Of a stretch of 64,000 nt of DNA, positions 1 to 7,372 are shown one piece after another. The DNA is from a virus, in the IMG/VR virus record IMGVR_UViG_3300042988_000456, positions 1 through 64,000 of that record, one strand, 5' to 3'. Positions within the stretch are counted from its first letter, which is position 1. Every line of letters begins with the position of its first letter. The translations under genes were made by a program, and so were the position numbers. The notes below the pieces were generated by a model. The model made no database searches, was not told the origin of the DNA, and worked only from the letters and a program-made list of their open reading frames with translations.

Positions 1-143
1 AATCCCAGCACTTCCCTGCCCATCTCCCAGCCTCTGCACTGCCTCACCCATACCAGCACTGCATCACACCCATCCAATCGCTCCCACATGCCTGCAGCCT
101 GACGGTTACCTGAGTGGTGCAGCCCCCTAGGCTGAGACCAGTA
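1..143. other. non-coding left edge downstream of small terminase
   Basis: No convincing coding sequence lies here. The plus strand is C-rich, with short repeats of the kind GCACTGC (twice within 50 bases). It lies 3' of the minus-strand small-terminase gene, so it would be its trailer. If the genome is circular, the leader of the large-terminase operon at the right end of the window would follow. No terminator with a T-run was seen. Confidence 0.4.
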
Positions 144-776
144 CTACCGCTTGCTGGTGCCGTCCAGTAGGCGCAGATGACCTGCCAGTTCTTTCTTTAG
201 CTGGTCTGCAGTGGGTGCTGCCGTCTCCGGCGCCTCCTGCTGGGAGAACATGCCGACAGACTTAGCCATCATCTCTAAGGCACGCAGTCTGGATGCCTCT
301 TGTTTGGCAGTCTTGCTGAGCGCCAGCAGTTGCCTCAATACATACCGTTTCGTTGCAGCCGCATCATCTGCCAGTGCTTCTACCGTCTCCGACCATGCCT
401 CCTCCAACATCTGAGCCACCACTGGATGTTTGAGTAGCTTGGACGCTGATGCACTGACTACATGGTCTGCACTCCTGTCATCTGGATAGGCAGCCCTGTA
501 GGCTGCCCTATATGAAAGTCCCTGTATCACCCCTGTGACAAATGCCAGTTGCTTCTGTGTCAGTGGTCTGTTCCTTATAGGTCTTACTACCTTGGGTGCT
601 TCTGCTTCATGCGCCAACCGTTCCGCTTCGCTGAAGTCGGGGCCGTCACCATCGGGGGCGTCTGGATCAATGTCCCCATCATCATCCGGCCTGAACATAG
701 GATTGCCGTTGTCAATCTCTTCGATTGCCGCATCAAGTTCCCGCCGATACTCCGCACGTTTCTCATCTGTCGCCAT
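144..776 (-). CDS. terS: terminase small subunit
   Basis: A 210-residue protein expected to recognise the packaging site and hand the DNA to the large subunit. An acidic N-terminal third (about 1-60) precedes a helix-turn-helix-like segment around residues 72-100 with the family pattern LTQKQLAFVTGVIQG...YRAAYRAAYP, typical of phage small terminases. The C-terminal half is helical (oligomerisation). The ATG is preceded by GGAG about 7 bases upstream. The gene faces leftwards; on a circular map it would lie just upstream of the large terminase (61601-63094), the usual order. A GTTTAAAC copy sits directly upstream of its ribosome site. Confidence 0.85.
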   Translation of the reverse strand: MATDEKRAEYRRELDAAIEEIDNGNPMFRPDDDGDIDPDAPDGDGPDFSEAERLAHEAEAPKVVRPIRNRPLTQKQLAFVTGVIQGLSYRAAYRAAYPDDRSADHVVSASASKLLKHPVVAQMLEEAWSETVEALADDAAATKRYVLRQLLALSKTAKQEASRLRALEMMAKSVGMFSQQEAPETAAPTADQLKKELAGHLRLLDGTSKR

Positions 777-796
777 TGTGACACTCCATGTTTAAA

Positions 797-826
797 CACA
801 TATTGGAAACCTGACCATTCGGTCAA
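797..826 (-). promoter_or_regulatory. candidate promoter for small terminase with operator over the -35
   Basis: On the minus strand TTGACC (826-821) and TATGTG (802-797) are separated by 18 bases. The -35 match is good and the -10 is weak. The inverted repeat at 811-825 covers the -35, so a repressor bound there would block the polymerase. Inferred from sequence only. Confidence 0.35.
811..825. promoter_or_regulatory. operator-like inverted repeat TGACC-N4-GGTCA, copy 1
   Basis: CTGACCATTCGGTCA contains a 5-bp dyad around ATTC. A second, longer copy with the same spacer lies at 878-895, 67 bases away. The repetition of the whole motif in a divergent intergenic region is what suggests a protein-binding site. 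Confidence 0.5.
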
Positions 827-842
827 GACTGTTCCAATGGTA

Positions 843-859
843 GCTATCAATTTGATAGC
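843..859. promoter_or_regulatory. 17-bp perfect palindrome, operator-like
   Basis: GCTATCAA-T-TTGATAGC is a perfect dyad with 8-bp arms, the size and form of a dimeric repressor operator. The left ten bases (GCTATCAATT) recur at 63776-63785 inside another dyad, hinting at one regulator acting at both ends of the window. Confidence 0.5.
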
Positions 860-877
860 AGGCAAGTGCCACATTTT

Positions 878-895
878 CCTGACCATTCGGTCAGG
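878..895. promoter_or_regulatory. operator-like inverted repeat TGACC-N4-GGTCA, copy 2
   Basis: CCTGACC-ATTC-GGTCAGG is a perfect 7-bp dyad with the same 4-base spacer as copy 1. A related dyad with a 6-base spacer is at 11083-11098 in the second regulatory region. Confidence 0.5.
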
Positions 896-986
896 TTCAA
901 CCGTCCAACAGTGGCAAAACCAACACCGGAATTGCCTACCACAAATATCGGCCTGCGACATACTGGAAGCGTTATATTGAAAAATT

Positions 987-1010
987 GGGTATACGAAAAC
1001 CCGTATAACC
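987..1010. promoter_or_regulatory. imperfect inverted repeat, GGGTATAC half-site
   Basis: GGGTATACG at 987-995 faces CGTATAACC at 1002-1010 (8 of 9 positions pair). The half-site GGGTATAC recurs at 10548-10555 in a similar dyad. It lies between the small terminase and the rightward operon, so it may control either one. Confidence 0.35.
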
Positions 1011-1143
1011 TGACCCTCACCAAGGCCCTTAGATCGATCTCAGAGCGTCCGTTTTGCGTTTAGGCCACTACCCTACATGCCCCGACCCGTTGGCGCCTTG
1101 TAGGCCCCTTCCCGTCATTCTGGGACTTTTTCCCATTTCATGG

Positions 1144-1204
1144 TTATGCACAGGTTGTACCCAGACTGTGGATAACCCTCTGACTTGTCCACAGCCTGTG
1201 GATT
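1144..1204. promoter_or_regulatory. cluster of four DnaA-box-like sequences, candidate replication origin
   Basis: Within 61 bases are TTATGCACA (1144-1152, one mismatch to the TTATCCACA consensus), TGTGGATAA (1167-1175, a perfect box in reverse), TTGTCCACA (1185-1193, one mismatch) and TGTGGATT (1197-1204, reverse partial box). Clustered boxes of both orientations in a non-coding stretch are the classical signature of host-DnaA-dependent initiation. The absence of a recognisable phage polymerase fits reliance on host replication. That this is an origin is inference. Confidence 0.5.
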
Positions 1205-1392
1205 CCCCCTAGAAACTCCCCAGAAACCAGTTGTCCTACTAATAAGAGGGCAAAGCACCTGAGTGCTGCCCCGCTCCGCTGGACTTGCCGTCCGGCAATA
1301 ACCCTGCAGTCCTGTCAGGCATTCCCCCTGCCATGTAAACGGTGTGATGTAATGCGTTCTGGCGATATTGCCGTGACCGAAGGATTGATAGT
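1205..1392. other. leader of the rightward operon
   Basis: This 188-base stretch has no supported gene on either strand. I could not find a clear -35/-10 pair for the rightward operon that begins at 1393. Confidence 0.3.
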
Positions 1393-1755
1393 ATGACCAA
1401 CAAGTTTTCCACCTATACGCTGGCCCAGTGCCAGCATGCGCTGGCAGATTGCCACGCCACTCTTGAGGCAGGTGAGTACCAACCTGATCACCCCTATGGT
1501 CGCAAAGTCTGGGCGGAGATCGATGCCCTGCGTGAGCGCATTGCCACCCTGAAGGCAAAGCCTGCCGCCAGCACCTTTCAGAATGGCGATACCCGCTACA
1601 CGTCCAAGGTTGCCACCGTCAACGGCACCAAGGGCCGCATCTGGACAGTGCGCAGGCTAAAAGCAGGCTCATGGGTGCATGCTGGATGCACATTCACCCC
1701 CAAGGAGGCGACAGAAGATGAGGTGATTTACAAGGCAGGTGATTACCGCATTTGA
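1393..1755 (+). CDS. hypothetical protein, first gene of rightward operon
   Basis: A 120-residue protein I do not recognise. The N-terminal half is helical (about residues 8-55, including LAQCQHALADCHATLEAGEY) and the C-terminal half looks like small beta strands. The ribosome site is weak (AAGGAT). It is the first open frame after the DnaA-box region and precedes the SprT-like gene by about 60 bases. No membrane segment or signal peptide is seen. Confidence 0.6.
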   Translation: MTNKFSTYTLAQCQHALADCHATLEAGEYQPDHPYGRKVWAEIDALRERIATLKAKPAASTFQNGDTRYTSKVATVNGTKGRIWTVRRLKAGSWVHAGCTFTPKEATEDEVIYKAGDYRI

Positions 1756-1817
1756 GACTGCAGCGACATGCCGACAGGCATGTCAGTGCAATCCCGCACT
1801 ACTTGAAAGGTCTACAA

Positions 1818-2411
1818 ATGAAACGATTCAATACCCGCGAAGAGTGGCTGCAGGCTGCAGTCACTGAGTTGCGACCCATCTGCGCAAGCATGGCGACAGA
1901 TATCGCCCTGAACATCAGGGTCAGTTGCGGTTTTCCCAGCACGTTTAAACGCTCCGGCGCTATCGGAGAATGCTGGGCGGATACAGCATCCGCCGATAAG
2001 ACGATGGAGATTTTGGTTAGCCCGACCCTCGCAGACCCTGCTCAGGTTTTCGAAGTGCTGGTGCATGAGTTGTGCCACACAATGGCTGGGTGCATGAATC
2101 ACGGCACCACTTTTGCCAAAAACGCTGGGGCCATGCTGCTGCTGCCGTCCGCATCGAAGGGCTGGAAAGCCACACAGGCAGGCCCTGACTTTGCCACGGT
2201 ATTCGGCCCGTTGATCGAGTCGCTGGGCGACTATCCCCACGCCCAATTGTCAGTGTCAGGGAAAAAAACGCAGGCAACCAGAATGCTCAAGTGCTACTGC
2301 CCCGAATGCGGGTACACCGTGCGCCTTACCCACAAGTGGGCTGCAGTGGGTATGCCCATCTGCCCGACAGATCACATGCACATGATTCTCGAAACCAGCG
2401 AACAGGAGTGA
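1818..2411 (+). CDS. SprT-like zinc metalloprotein
   Basis: A 197-residue protein. The frame opens further upstream, but the ATG at 1818 follows GAAAGG and gives a sensible N-terminus. Residues H83-E-L-C-H87 form an HExxH zinc-peptidase motif followed by a glycine-rich segment with another His, and the C-terminus holds a zinc-ribbon-like set (C161-x2-C164 and a later C-P-x2-H). This HExxH plus ribbon layout is that of SprT/Spartan-like proteins, which in cells cut proteins crosslinked to DNA. Its substrate in the phage is unknown. It lies just upstream of the AAA+/VWA pair, so a joint role is possible. Confidence 0.65.
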   Translation: MKRFNTREEWLQAAVTELRPICASMATDIALNIRVSCGFPSTFKRSGAIGECWADTASADKTMEILVSPTLADPAQVFEVLVHELCHTMAGCMNHGTTFAKNAGAMLLLPSASKGWKATQAGPDFATVFGPLIESLGDYPHAQLSVSGKKTQATRMLKCYCPECGYTVRLTHKWAAVGMPICPTDHMHMILETSEQE

Positions 2412-2416
2412 ACAAC

Positions 2417-3856
2417 ATGGCTATTTCGAATTCCCTTGCGGTAAACGCACTGCCCCTCGCCAATCTGATTCGGGCCTATCAGGCCCTGAGCGGTGCCACG
2501 GGCACCGTGACACGCGACCATGCAGTTGACTGGCTTGTCCGCCATATGGCTGCAACGGGCGCAACGCTGGCGCAAATCCAACGCGCTGGTGCTGGCGCCG
2601 TTACCGCTGCCACAAACGCCCCCGCAGCCGCGCAACCTGTAACGGTGGATGCCGAGGGCATCCGAACCATGATCGACCAGACAACCGCTCTGGCATCTGC
2701 AAATGGCGCAAAGCTGACAACGCTGGAATCTACGCTTTCCAGTGCGCTGGACACCGTTGAGTCGCTGGGCGACACGGTCACCATGCTGGCTCAACGTTTA
2801 AACGCTGCCGAGGATCAGCGGATCGATGCCAGCACGGTCAAGCCTGCGCTGGATCAAGCCATTGCTGATGCACTGGCACCTTTCATCACGACCGTCCGGC
2901 AAGCGGGCATGGAAGACCGCATTGCAAGTGCCATCACACCCTACTGGGGGACTAGGGATGCGGGCGATTTGTTCGGTGTAGTGGCATGCGACCTAAAGGG
3001 TGATGAACTTGGGTTTCATGTTTATGCCTCGCCCGAGGCACCTGCCGTGGATGACTCATACATCTGGACGGCTGAGATGGTGAAGGTGATGGCATTGGCC
3101 CAGCACGGGCACAATGTGTGGCTGGGCGGCCCCAAAGGCACTGGCAAGACTCAGGCGGCAATGCAGTTTGCAGCATGCACGGGTCGCCCATTCACGCGAA
3201 TCAACTTCCAGAAATACACCAGTGCCGACGATTTCATTGGCTGCACTGGGTTGGAAAACGGGGCGACAGTCTGGAAGGATGGCGCATTCCTGCAAGCTTT
3301 TGAGCGTCAGGGTAGCGTGATCCTGCTGGATGAAATCACAAACGCTGACCCTGCAAATCTGGCAATCCTCAATGGCCTGCTGGAACCTGCTGGACGGGTG
3401 ATGATCGGCGGACGCATGCGTCAACGGGCTGCAGGTGTAGTGGTGATCGCTGCAGACAACACCCTTGCAACGGGTGATGACTCCGGCCTATACGCTGGCA
3501 CTAAGACCATGAATGCCAGCCTGCCTGAGCGTTTCCCATTGATGATTGCATGCCAGCACCTTGATCCGCAGACTGAAATAGATGCGCTGGTGAAGCACAC
3601 TGGCTGCAGGACTGAACTTGCCACTGCAGTGGTGAAAGCTATTGGCGCATGCCGTGCCAAGGTCGCGACAGGGGACATCGTGGATGCCCCGTCCATTCGG
3701 GCTGCAATGGCATACATCAGGGCCATTCCCATCATGGGCAGTCGCATGGCATGGAATGCCACGATTGCATTCAAACAGCCTGCCGAGTCCGCCACTGCGC
3801 TGGAAGGCATCAGGATTGCCTACATCAATGACTCGATGATTGAGTCCTACGTTTAA
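2417..3856 (+). CDS. MoxR/CobS-like AAA+ ATPase
   Basis: A 479-residue protein starting at the ATG after CAGGAG; the same frame reads further upstream but that part overlaps the previous gene. An alanine-rich helical N-terminal region (about 1-190) leads to an AAA+ module with Walker A GGPKGTGKT (238-245) and Walker B VILLDE (301-306). The family closest by motif and context is the CobS/MoxR group, chaperone-like ATPases that work with a VWA partner. That partner is encoded 17 bases downstream. The gene ends in a GTTTAAAC motif whose TAA is its stop codon. The remodelled substrate cannot be read from the sequence. Confidence 0.75.
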   Translation: MAISNSLAVNALPLANLIRAYQALSGATGTVTRDHAVDWLVRHMAATGATLAQIQRAGAGAVTAATNAPAAAQPVTVDAEGIRTMIDQTTALASANGAKLTTLESTLSSALDTVESLGDTVTMLAQRLNAAEDQRIDASTVKPALDQAIADALAPFITTVRQAGMEDRIASAITPYWGTRDAGDLFGVVACDLKGDELGFHVYASPEAPAVDDSYIWTAEMVKVMALAQHGHNVWLGGPKGTGKTQAAMQFAACTGRPFTRINFQKYTSADDFIGCTGLENGATVWKDGAFLQAFERQGSVILLDEITNADPANLAILNGLLEPAGRVMIGGRMRQRAAGVVVIAADNTLATGDDSGLYAGTKTMNASLPERFPLMIACQHLDPQTEIDALVKHTGCRTELATAVVKAIGACRAKVATGDIVDAPSIRAAMAYIRAIPIMGSRMAWNATIAFKQPAESATALEGIRIAYINDSMIESYV

Positions 3857-3873
3857 ACAAAGGGGAATGAAAG

Positions 3874-5478
3874 ATGAAAGCACGTTACAACGGTTTCGAA
3901 TTCCGCAACGGGGTCACCGCTGCGATTCATAAAATCTGCGCAGATCAGGGTATTGATTCTGTCCAGATTGTGTGGTCTGGTGATGTCTCGACTGCCTGCA
4001 TCAATGCTGACGGGGCACTGTACCTGCCCAATCCACGGGACGGCGCAGTCTTGACGCATGCCATGCTGGAACGCTTCGTGGGCTACGGGTTCCATGAGTT
4101 GCTACACCGCAAATACACCGACTTTGCCGTGAGTGGTGGGGACCAGTACTTAGACATGATCCACAATGCAGTGGAAGATGCATGGATCGAACGCAACGCT
4201 GTCAATGCCCGCCTGACCGGAAACGCTGACGCATTGCTCAAGACCCTGATTGACGGTCTGGTAGCCGAGGGCATGGAACATGTCACTGACTGGGCAGACC
4301 CTGCACAGTATCCCTTTAGCCTCGCAGTGTTCTGCCGCCCGTGGGCAACCCCCGTGCCAGTGCCTGCAACCCTGCTGCCTATCTGGCAAGCTGCCAATGC
4401 ACTGATCCCCAACTGCCGCAATAGCTACGACACGCTAGAAGTCGCCAAGTATGTTTTTGACAACCTGCCCCGCACCTCTGCCAAAAACCGCCCCAATGGC
4501 AACCAAGCACCCAAGCTGCCGCAACCGCAGGCAGGTGATGCGGGCGACAAGCAACCTGCAGGGCAAGGCGCAGGTGATGCGCAGGGTGACCAGCAAGGGG
4601 ATGAGTCCAACAAGACTGCGCCCAACGCTGGAAAGGCCCAGCAAGTGTCCAGCAAGACCATTGCCAACGATGCCGAACCGAATTGCAAGCTGCCTGCCGA
4701 TCAGGCATCAGGCGGGACATATTCGGGCGCAGCCGATCTCCGCCGCAAGGGCTTTCACCTGAGCCAACAGGTCTACCCTGTTCAAATGACTGCCAGTGCC
4801 AAATTGCGGGTCGAACTTAAACGCCTGCTGGATGCATCCGCCCGTGAGGAATTCACGCATGGCCTGCGCACCGGACGTTTAAACGTTCAGAGTCTTCCAA
4901 AGCATAGTTACTCCGACACAATTTTCAGCAAGCGCATGGAGCAGGACGGGATCGACACTGCCGTTGGCATCCTGATCGATGTCAGCAACTCTATGCTTGA
5001 CGCCTGCGCAGGTGCTGATGGCAAGCCGGATTCATCCACCCTACTGCGCGAAGCAGTGAACGCTGCAGCAACCCTTCTGGACTGCCTCCGCCGTGCGCAG
5101 GTGCCAACGCTGGTAGCGACTTTTGATGACTTCTACAGTGTCGTAAAGGATTGGAATGAAAGCCCCATAGCGGGTGCTGCAAGCCTGAGCCGAGTGAAAG
5201 ACGGTGGAAGCACTGAGGACTTTGCAAGCCTGCGATGGATGCACGATCAACTGCAGGTGCGCAGCGAACAACGCAAGATTGTGTTCGTACTGACTGACGG
5301 TTGCGGGGACTTCCAGTCCACCTACGAACAGACCCTGTCGGGCGAGCGTCTGGGAATCACGACTATCGCTATCGGCCTGAACACTGATGTATCGCATGCA
5401 TACAACAAGTCTGTGCGGGTCGCCAATGCCGCTCAACTGGGCGAGGTATCGTTTAAACAAATCAAGCTTGCACTCTAA
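3874..5478 (+). CDS. CobT-like VWA-domain protein with HExxH motif
   Basis: A 534-residue protein, start ATG after GGGGA. The N-terminal domain carries H74-E-L-L-H78 followed by an N-A-V-E-D-A-W-I-E-R segment, as in CobT-type proteins. Residues about 205-260 form a Gln/Gly/Asp-rich linker. The C-terminal VWA domain has the metal-ion site D369-V-S-N-S373 and T474-D-G476. VWA proteins of this kind pair with MoxR/CobS ATPases, and the ATPase gene lies immediately upstream. The pair is known from cobaltochelatase, but no porphyrin enzyme is nearby, so another remodelling function is more likely. GTTTAAAC occurs twice in this gene (4877, 5451), in different codon frames. Confidence 0.75.
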   Translation: MKARYNGFEFRNGVTAAIHKICADQGIDSVQIVWSGDVSTACINADGALYLPNPRDGAVLTHAMLERFVGYGFHELLHRKYTDFAVSGGDQYLDMIHNAVEDAWIERNAVNARLTGNADALLKTLIDGLVAEGMEHVTDWADPAQYPFSLAVFCRPWATPVPVPATLLPIWQAANALIPNCRNSYDTLEVAKYVFDNLPRTSAKNRPNGNQAPKLPQPQAGDAGDKQPAGQGAGDAQGDQQGDESNKTAPNAGKAQQVSSKTIANDAEPNCKLPADQASGGTYSGAADLRRKGFHLSQQVYPVQMTASAKLRVELKRLLDASAREEFTHGLRTGRLNVQSLPKHSYSDTIFSKRMEQDGIDTAVGILIDVSNSMLDACAGADGKPDSSTLLREAVNAAATLLDCLRRAQVPTLVATFDDFYSVVKDWNESPIAGAASLSRVKDGGSTEDFASLRWMHDQLQVRSEQRKIVFVLTDGCGDFQSTYEQTLSGERLGITTIAIGLNTDVSHAYNKSVRVANAAQLGEVSFKQIKLAL

Positions 5479-5488
5479 GGGGACCAAC

Positions 5489-5899
5489 ATGACACCAAAA
5501 CCATTCACCGCTGCAGACCTGACGGTCTGCGCACAACTGATGCAGGCACTGCGTGACAGCATGCCGCACTTGATCCCTGCAGGCATGGAGCCTGTCTTAA
5601 CCACAATCGATCAAGAGGATGACGGCATCCAGATCGGGGAGTTTCACATTCAATCGGTGGAGATGGAGCGCAACAGCATTCTGGGCGGAACCATGCAGGG
5701 ATACCAGTTGACTGTGATGGTTGTCAGCATGGGCGGCATGTGGGAGCCTGACGATGTTGACTTCAAAGTCCTGTCGGAGGATGTTCACTACACCAAGTGC
5801 ATCAAACATATTGCACTGGCCTTGCAGGAACAGTTGATTGACATGATCACAGATAACGTCTTACGTTTAAACGAAGGCACCATGCAAGAGGCACTGTGA
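5489..5899 (+). CDS. hypothetical protein
   Basis: A 136-residue protein that I do not recognise. It starts at the ATG following AAGGGGA, 11 bases after the VWA gene. A helical N-terminus (residues about 10-30) is followed by a mixed region with several Met residues, and a GTTTAAAC sits in codons near the 3' end (RLN). The stop overlaps the next ATG (TGATG), so the next gene is probably translationally coupled. Confidence 0.6.
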   Translation: MTPKPFTAADLTVCAQLMQALRDSMPHLIPAGMEPVLTTIDQEDDGIQIGEFHIQSVEMERNSILGGTMQGYQLTVMVVSMGGMWEPDDVDFKVLSEDVHYTKCIKHIALALQEQLIDMITDNVLRLNEGTMQEAL

Positions 5900-6117
5900 T
5901 GGACTACGCACTGGCACTAACATTGATTCTGGCAGTGCCATACGTTTTGGCACTAATCGTTTTTTATTTGATGGAGATGGACATGGAGAAGCACAAAGCA
6001 GCACTGCGACTCTGCAGCAAATGCGAACAGAAGCGGGTGCCGGAAGGCGGCATTGATATGGGTCGCGGACGCTGGTACTGCGCAGGGTGCTATCGCAATT
6101 ACTTCGGGAGGAAATGA
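5899..6117 (+). CDS. small membrane protein with zinc ribbon
   Basis: 72 residues. A hydrophobic segment (about 3-24) is followed by a short linker and two CxxC pairs (C39-x2-C42 and C61-x2-C64), the pattern of a membrane-anchored zinc ribbon. The ATG overlaps the preceding stop codon. A GTG three bases upstream is an alternative start. Function unknown. Confidence 0.6.
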   Translation: MDYALALTLILAVPYVLALIVFYLMEMDMEKHKAALRLCSKCEQKRVPEGGIDMGRGRWYCAGCYRNYFGRK

Positions 6118-6350
6118 TGCGGTACTTGGACTACGAACCCTTCGGCAAAGAATTTGTGGTGCATGGTGGCACTACAAGTCTGAGTGTCTATAGCCGACCA
6201 TATCGGGTGCGTGAGGTGCGCAATGGACGCACCGTCACCCATCGGGGTCACAACCCTTCGGACTGCATTGCCCTGATGCAAAAGATCGACGGCCCCTTCA
6301 CGGTGCCGCTGGGTGTGAAGCGTCACCTGAATCGTTTTCTGGGAGTTTAA
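6117..6350 (+). CDS. hypothetical protein
   Basis: 77 residues, beta-rich by appearance, with many Arg residues (RPYRVREVRNGRTVTHRGH). GGGAGG lies just before two successive ATGs (6114, 6117). The second is preferred because the first leaves almost no spacing. The stop codon is the TAA of a GTTTAAAC copy, and the next gene's ATG follows at once. Confidence 0.55.
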   Translation: MRYLDYEPFGKEFVVHGGTTSLSVYSRPYRVREVRNGRTVTHRGHNPSDCIALMQKIDGPFTVPLGVKRHLNRFLGV

Positions 6351-6352
6351 AC

Positions 6353-6490
6353 ATGAGCCAACTTAGCAAGGCATTTCTGTACAGCATGGTGCAAGCTATG
6401 TACAAATATGAGGCAGGCTGCACTGCCCAGCCTCACCTGCTGACAGATGAAGAAATGATGGATTTTTACCGTGCCTACATGGGCCGATAG
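6353..6490 (+). CDS. small hypothetical protein
   Basis: A 45-residue frame (MSQLSKAFLYSMVQ...MDFYRAYMGR) filling the space between its neighbours. GTTTAAAC ends immediately before the ATG. No strong ribosome site is visible, so translation may depend on coupling to the gene upstream. The 9-base gap to the next gene contains the next ribosome site (GGGGA). Amphipathic helix likely; no known family. Confidence 0.45.
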   Translation: MSQLSKAFLYSMVQAMYKYEAGCTAQPHLLTDEEMMDFYRAYMGR

Positions 6491-6499
6491 GGGAACAAC

Positions 6500-6886
6500 A
6501 TGACGGACATAATGAACGGACTTACACCTGACCAATACGTTGACCGGATCGCGGCTGCATTCGGCTGTGTGCATGGCAAACCCTGCAGCGACCGCATCGG
6601 CTATGTCTATCTGACATGGGACGGCATCCGCAGCACAGTGGCTTTCACTGATCCAGTGAAGAAGATTCCCAAATTGTTTGGGTGTGAGCATGAGGCGTTG
6701 GACGCTGCAGTGGAATTCCTGTGCAAGGCTGCAATGATCTTAGAGGTCGCGCACCTGACGGGTGCCACCAAGCGAACCCTGCCCCCTCCCGAGGCGTTTG
6801 AATACGTCTACGCTGATGCGGTATTGGAAGCTGAGATTAGCGACCTGAGTGGTGCCCACACAATACTTGCGCAGGTGATGAAATGA
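6500..6886 (+). CDS. hypothetical protein
   Basis: 128 residues, start ATG after AGGGGAAC. Cysteines are scattered (around 23, 29 and 57) without a clear CxxC pair. The C-terminus is acidic. Its last bases overlap the following gene (ATGA). I do not recognise a family. Confidence 0.55.
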   Translation: MTDIMNGLTPDQYVDRIAAAFGCVHGKPCSDRIGYVYLTWDGIRSTVAFTDPVKKIPKLFGCEHEALDAAVEFLCKAAMILEVAHLTGATKRTLPPPEAFEYVYADAVLEAEISDLSGAHTILAQVMK

Positions 6887-7119
6887 TCTGGTACGCATCC
6901 AACAAAGGCGAGGCTGCATCGGTATGGATGCACACTGAACAAGGCGAAGTGATGATTGCCGACTGTCATTCCAAGGTTCTGACCACTGAAGCCCAGCGTT
7001 TAAACGCAAAGCTTATGGCGGCATCGCCCGAGATGATGGACGCACTCAGGGATTTGGCGAAGTACATCCCTGACGCTCACATCGCATTGCGTGACATCCA
7101 ACGTCGATACGGGTTGTGA
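6883..7119 (+). CDS. small phage protein with the 'AASPEMMDALRDL' pattern
   Basis: 78 residues. The C-terminal half contains NAKLMAASPEMMDALRDL, a pattern common in small accessory phage proteins of unknown function. It overlaps its neighbours on both sides by four bases (ATGA and GTGA), so it is coupled within the operon. GTTTAAAC at 6998 encodes RLN here. Confidence 0.6.
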   Translation: MIWYASNKGEAASVWMHTEQGEVMIADCHSKVLTTEAQRLNAKLMAASPEMMDALRDLAKYIPDAHIALRDIQRRYGL

Positions 7120-7343
7120 TTGAGGTAGTCCAATGTTTGCACCATCCAGACCCTAAGTACCTGAACGCTATCCATGCCAAAGCTTTCACCATCATTGTTC
7201 ACACCCCGCCCAAGCGGGGCGCTTACATCCGGTGGGATGGTGGCAAATTCTGCGTGTTTAAACAGGATGTTCGATCCAGTAGGCACGGGACGATATGGGA
7301 AGCCTGCTCCCGAGTAAGACAAGCTTCCATGCCGTTCAAATGA
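7116..7343 (+). CDS. hypothetical protein, last gene of rightward operon
   Basis: 75 residues, GTG start overlapping the preceding TGA. No family recognised. A strong hairpin terminator follows within three bases of the stop, marking the end of this transcription unit. GTTTAAAC at 7256 is read as Phe-Lys. Confidence 0.5.
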   Translation: MIEVVQCLHHPDPKYLNAIHAKAFTIIVHTPPKRGAYIRWDGGKFCVFKQDVRSSRHGTIWEACSRVRQASMPFK

Positions 7344-7345
7344 TT

Positions 7346-7370
7346 AAGCCCCTCGCGGGGCTTTTTCTTT
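7346..7370 (+). terminator. intrinsic terminator of rightward operon
   Basis: AAGCCCC (7346-7352), TCGC loop, GGGGCTT (7357-7363), then TTTCTTT. It lies between two converging genes. On the minus strand the hairpin is followed by few T residues, so it probably works mainly for the plus strand. Confidence 0.85.
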
Positions 7371-7372
7371 TG

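Noticed and set aside
587-961. minus-strand frame overlapping the small terminase and its promoter region
   Set aside because: It overlaps terS out of frame and would destroy the operator-rich leader. No ribosome site.
3874-5478. Calling the ATPase/VWA pair a cobaltochelatase
   Set aside because: No large chelatase subunit or cobalamin gene is nearby. The VWA/AAA+ pair alone does not establish that activity.
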